This document shows positions 12,379 through 14,173 of a stretch of DNA of 14,173 bases, one piece after another. Location: positions 1 through 14,173 of the forward strand of contig USPE01000027.1 in the NCBI GenBank assembly GCA_900556545.1, in the 5' to 3' direction. The position numbers and the translations under genes were made by a program. Source of the stretch: an uncultured Peptococcaceae bacterium. GTDB lineage: Bacteria > Bacillota > Peptococcia > Peptococcales > Peptococcaceae. Below the pieces are notes generated by a model. That model searched no databases and was not told the DNA's origin. It saw only the letters and a list, made by a program, of their open reading frames with translations. Each line of letters opens with the position of its first letter. Position 1 is the stretch's first letter.

Positions 12379-13047
12379 ATGCTGCCTGTGATTGAACAAT
12401 TTATATCCTTGGATGGCGAAGGCCCTACTGCCGGAGAACTGGCATATTTTGTCCGCTTTCAGCAGTGCAATCTGCGCTGCAGCTGGTGCGACACCGTTTA
12501 TTCTTGGGATAACAGCGTGCCGGTACAATGGAAATCGGCACAGCAGATTTATGATGAAATTACCGCCAGCGGTATTCACAATGTAACCCTGACAGGCGGT
12601 GAACCGCTGATTCAAGGAGACATTATCCCGCTGCTGCAGTTGCTGGCTGCCAATGACCAGCTGACTGTGCATATCGAAACCAATGGTTCGGTTAATATTG
12701 CAGCCTTTCGGCAGGCATGTCCGGCAGAAAATATCATTTATATTTTAGACTATAAGCTGCCGGATAGCGGTATGGAAGAACAAATGGATTTGCAGAATCT
12801 GCAGTTGGTGCAGCAAAATGATGTTTACAAATTTGTTATTGCCAGCCAAGCCGATTTGCAGCGGGCAGTGGAATTGGTGCAGCAGTATCATCTGTCCCGG
12901 CGTTGTCAGGTATTTTTCAGTCCTGTACGAGAATTGATCGATCCATTGTTGTTGGTAGATGCCATGAAAAAGCATCGCCTGAACAACGTAAAATTACAAA
13001 TACAGCTGCACAAAATTTTGTGGCCGAAAGAAATGAGGGGAGTATAA
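12379..13047 (+). CDS. queE: 7-carboxy-7-deazaguanine synthase (radical SAM)
   Basis: A 222-residue small radical-SAM protein. C30-x3-C34-x2-C37 (QCNLRCSWCD) binds the 4Fe-4S cluster. TGGEPL (72-77) contacts SAM's amino group, and HIETNGS is the strand common to QueE. The N-terminal 'FISLDGEGPTAGELAYFVRF' is the family's substrate-binding opening. It rearranges 6-carboxytetrahydropterin to 7-carboxy-7-deazaguanine by a ring contraction. Length fits the family. The start is fixed by GGGAGG inside the end of queD and the 2-nt gap; folE begins 2 nt after its stop. Such packing implies tight co-translation. Confidence 0.95.
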   Translation: MLPVIEQFISLDGEGPTAGELAYFVRFQQCNLRCSWCDTVYSWDNSVPVQWKSAQQIYDEITASGIHNVTLTGGEPLIQGDIIPLLQLLAANDQLTVHIETNGSVNIAAFRQACPAENIIYILDYKLPDSGMEEQMDLQNLQLVQQNDVYKFVIASQADLQRAVELVQQYHLSRRCQVFFSPVRELIDPLLLVDAMKKHRLNNVKLQIQLHKILWPKEMRGV

Positions 13048-13049
13048 AC

Positions 13050-13646
13050 ATGGCAATTGATACCGAAAAAATCGCCTATCACATTCGGGAAATCCTGTTG
13101 GCGCTGGGAGATGATCCGGACAGAGAAGGCTTAAAGGAAACACCGCAGCGTGTAGCCAAAATGTACGCCGAAGTATTTGCCGGTATGAACTACAGTAATC
13201 AGGAAATTGCCCATATGTTCAGTACCACCTTTGAAGAAGAGGATTATTTGAATCGCCAGAATAACATGGTGGCTGTCACTGAGATTCCTATTTTCAGTTA
13301 CTGTGAGCATCATATGGCGCTGATGTATAATATGACCGTTTCGGTAGCGTATCTGCCCAAAGAGAAAATTATCGGGCTCAGCAAAATTGCCCGCATTGCC
13401 GACATGGTGGGACGGCGGCTGCAGTTGCAGGAACGGATTGGCAGCGACATTGCTGAAATCGTGTCTATTGTGACAGAAAGTCCGGATGTAGCTGTGCTGG
13501 TAAAAGGGGAACACAGCTGTATGACTGCCCGCGGCATAAAAAAAGCAGGCACTGTCACACGCACAGCCACATTTTGCGGAATCTTTGAAACGGATACCGC
13601 TTTGCGTCAAGAGGCGCTCCTGTTATTGGGAAGTCCTATGGTGTGA
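13050..13646 (+). CDS. folE: GTP cyclohydrolase I
   Basis: A 198-residue FolE. Zinc ligands are C85 and H88 (YCEHH) and C157 (HSCM). The stretch 'KIIGLSKIARIADMVGRRLQLQERIGSDIAEIV' is the conserved core of the tunnelling-fold enzyme. The family's usual 'HHLLPFFG' reads HHMALMYN here, a variant I associate with clostridial FolE. It opens GTP to 7,8-dihydroneopterin triphosphate, which feeds QueD and also folate synthesis; its place inside the que operon suggests it mainly serves preQ0. I choose the ATG at 13050 (AGGGGAG, 7 nt spacing); the frame is open further upstream but overlaps queE. No fol genes adjoin it. Confidence 0.94.
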   Translation: MAIDTEKIAYHIREILLALGDDPDREGLKETPQRVAKMYAEVFAGMNYSNQEIAHMFSTTFEEEDYLNRQNNMVAVTEIPIFSYCEHHMALMYNMTVSVAYLPKEKIIGLSKIARIADMVGRRLQLQERIGSDIAEIVSIVTESPDVAVLVKGEHSCMTARGIKKAGTVTRTATFCGIFETDTALRQEALLLLGSPMV

Positions 13647-13751
13647 TAAGCTGTATCAATATACGATGCACTATATATAGGAAGAAAAACGATTTAAAAG
13701 AAAAATATACAGGCTATTTAGTAATGCCATCAGGAAGGAATGGAGAAAATC
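13647..13751 (+). other. Intergenic spacer between folE and queC
   Basis: About 105 AT-rich bases with no clear hairpin, T-tract or promoter. It breaks the otherwise 2-nt spacing of the operon. GGAG sits 6 nt before the queC start. queC is probably still transcribed from the leader promoter, but a weak internal start cannot be excluded. Confidence 0.5.
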
Positions 13752-14173
13752 ATGCAGGGAAAAGCAGTTGTAGTATTTAGCGGCGGTCAGGATTCCACCA
13801 CATGTTTATTTTGGGCGCTGAAAAACTTTGATGAAGTCATTGCAGTAACATTTGACTACGGACAGCGGCACAAGTTGGAGATTGCATGTGCAAAAGAAAT
13901 TGCCCAGGAGTTGGGTGTAGAGCATCATATCTTAGATATGGCGCTGTTAAATCAGTTAGCCCCCAATGCCCTCACCAGAGAAGATATTCCGGTAGAAGCA
14001 GGGCAGGACGGCGCCATGCCCAATACCTTTGTAGAAGGGCGCAATATGCTGTTTTTAACCTTTGCCGGTGTACTGGCAAAAGTAAAAGGCGCCAAGGCTG
14101 TTATCGCCATGTCGGTATATCCTGAAGAAGGCCCTGACAGAATAGGCGTGCAAGATGTCTGCGGACCTGCTGA
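13752..14173 (+). CDS. queC: 7-cyano-7-deazaguanine synthase (partial, runs off window)
   Basis: The ATG at 13752 (GGAG, 6 nt) opens 140 complete codons. SGGQDSTTCL (10-19) is the PP-loop ATP site of QueC; 'VTFDYGQRHKLEIACAKEIAQELGVEHHILDM', 'MPNTFVEGRN' and 'LTFAGVLAKVKGAK' are the next family blocks in order. QueC uses ATP and ammonia to turn 7-carboxy-7-deazaguanine into preQ0, the last step of this operon. After 'KGAKAVIAM' one expects a stretch like G-V-x-E-T-D-x-S-G-Y-P-D-C-R-D; this window instead reads SVYPEEGPDRIGVQDVCGPA. A 'VGIS' reading of that motif's start occurs in another frame, so indel errors near the end of the sequence, or real divergence, are possible. The C-terminal zinc-binding Cys cluster lies outside. 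Confidence 0.85.
   Translation, partial: MQGKAVVVFSGGQDSTTCLFWALKNFDEVIAVTFDYGQRHKLEIACAKEIAQELGVEHHILDMALLNQLAPNALTREDIPVEAGQDGAMPNTFVEGRNMLFLTFAGVLAKVKGAKAVIAMSVYPEEGPDRIGVQDVCGPA

Noticed and set aside
12903..13049. N-terminal extension of folE
   Set aside because: The extra 49 residues overlap queE out of frame, and the ATG at 13050 has a proper ribosome site and the normal FolE N-terminus.
14080..14173. Sequencing adapter read into the queC end
   Set aside because: The translated GVQDVC stretch resembled known adapter-derived peptides, but the bases do not match the Illumina adapter sequences I can recall.

Overview
The window reads as a chromosomal segment of a Gram-positive-type Bacillota (Firmicutes), probably a clostridial or Peptococcaceae-like anaerobe. 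The grounds are strong AGGAGG ribosome sites, frequent TTG starts, hairpin-plus-T-tract terminators, a secreted protein that runs into a copper-amine-oxidase-like 'stalk' domain, and clostridial-style FolE and LysA variants. The genus is inference. There is no phage, insertion sequence, CRISPR array, tRNA or rRNA that I can see.

Layout. 1-1978 (-): 5' part of a large secreted surface protein, starting at TTG, with an AT-rich leader that could fold and mask its ribosome site. 2232-2414 (+) and 2418-2678 (-): two small convergent genes sharing a bidirectional terminator; the first is doubtful, and the second is a small acidic protein of unknown function with a good promoter. 2803-3006: non-coding, holding a terminator and an unusual repeat-built RNA structure on the minus strand. 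3007-6971 (-): a three-part tripartite-type efflux operon (HlyD/MacA-like adaptor, MacB/FtsX permease, LolD/MacB ATPase). The adaptor reading frame is broken at about 5377-5404 and resumes in the +1 frame. 7173-8238 (-): an lrgAB/cidAB-type membrane pair with its own terminator. 8575-10008 (+): a membrane-anchored phospholipase D/cardiolipin synthase-like enzyme, divergent from lrgAB. 10185-11432 (-): diaminopimelate decarboxylase, convergent with the former across a bidirectional terminator. 11645-14173 (+): a promoter, a probable preQ1-I riboswitch with terminator, then queD-queE-folE-queC (queC runs off the window).

How they work together. FolE, QueD, QueE and QueC catalyse successive steps from GTP to preQ0, the precursor of queuosine, and the riboswitch in front would close a feedback loop on the pathway product. 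The adaptor, permease and ATPase would form one export machine if the adaptor is made full length. The other genes look like independent housekeeping or envelope functions.

Most worth a second look: the adaptor frame break, which has the codon geometry of the prfB +1 frameshift site but may equally be a 28-base insertion or an assembly error; the four-copy GCAGAAGC/GCTTCTGC structure at 2803-2920; the preQ1 leader; and the end of queC, which does not show the family's expected motif.
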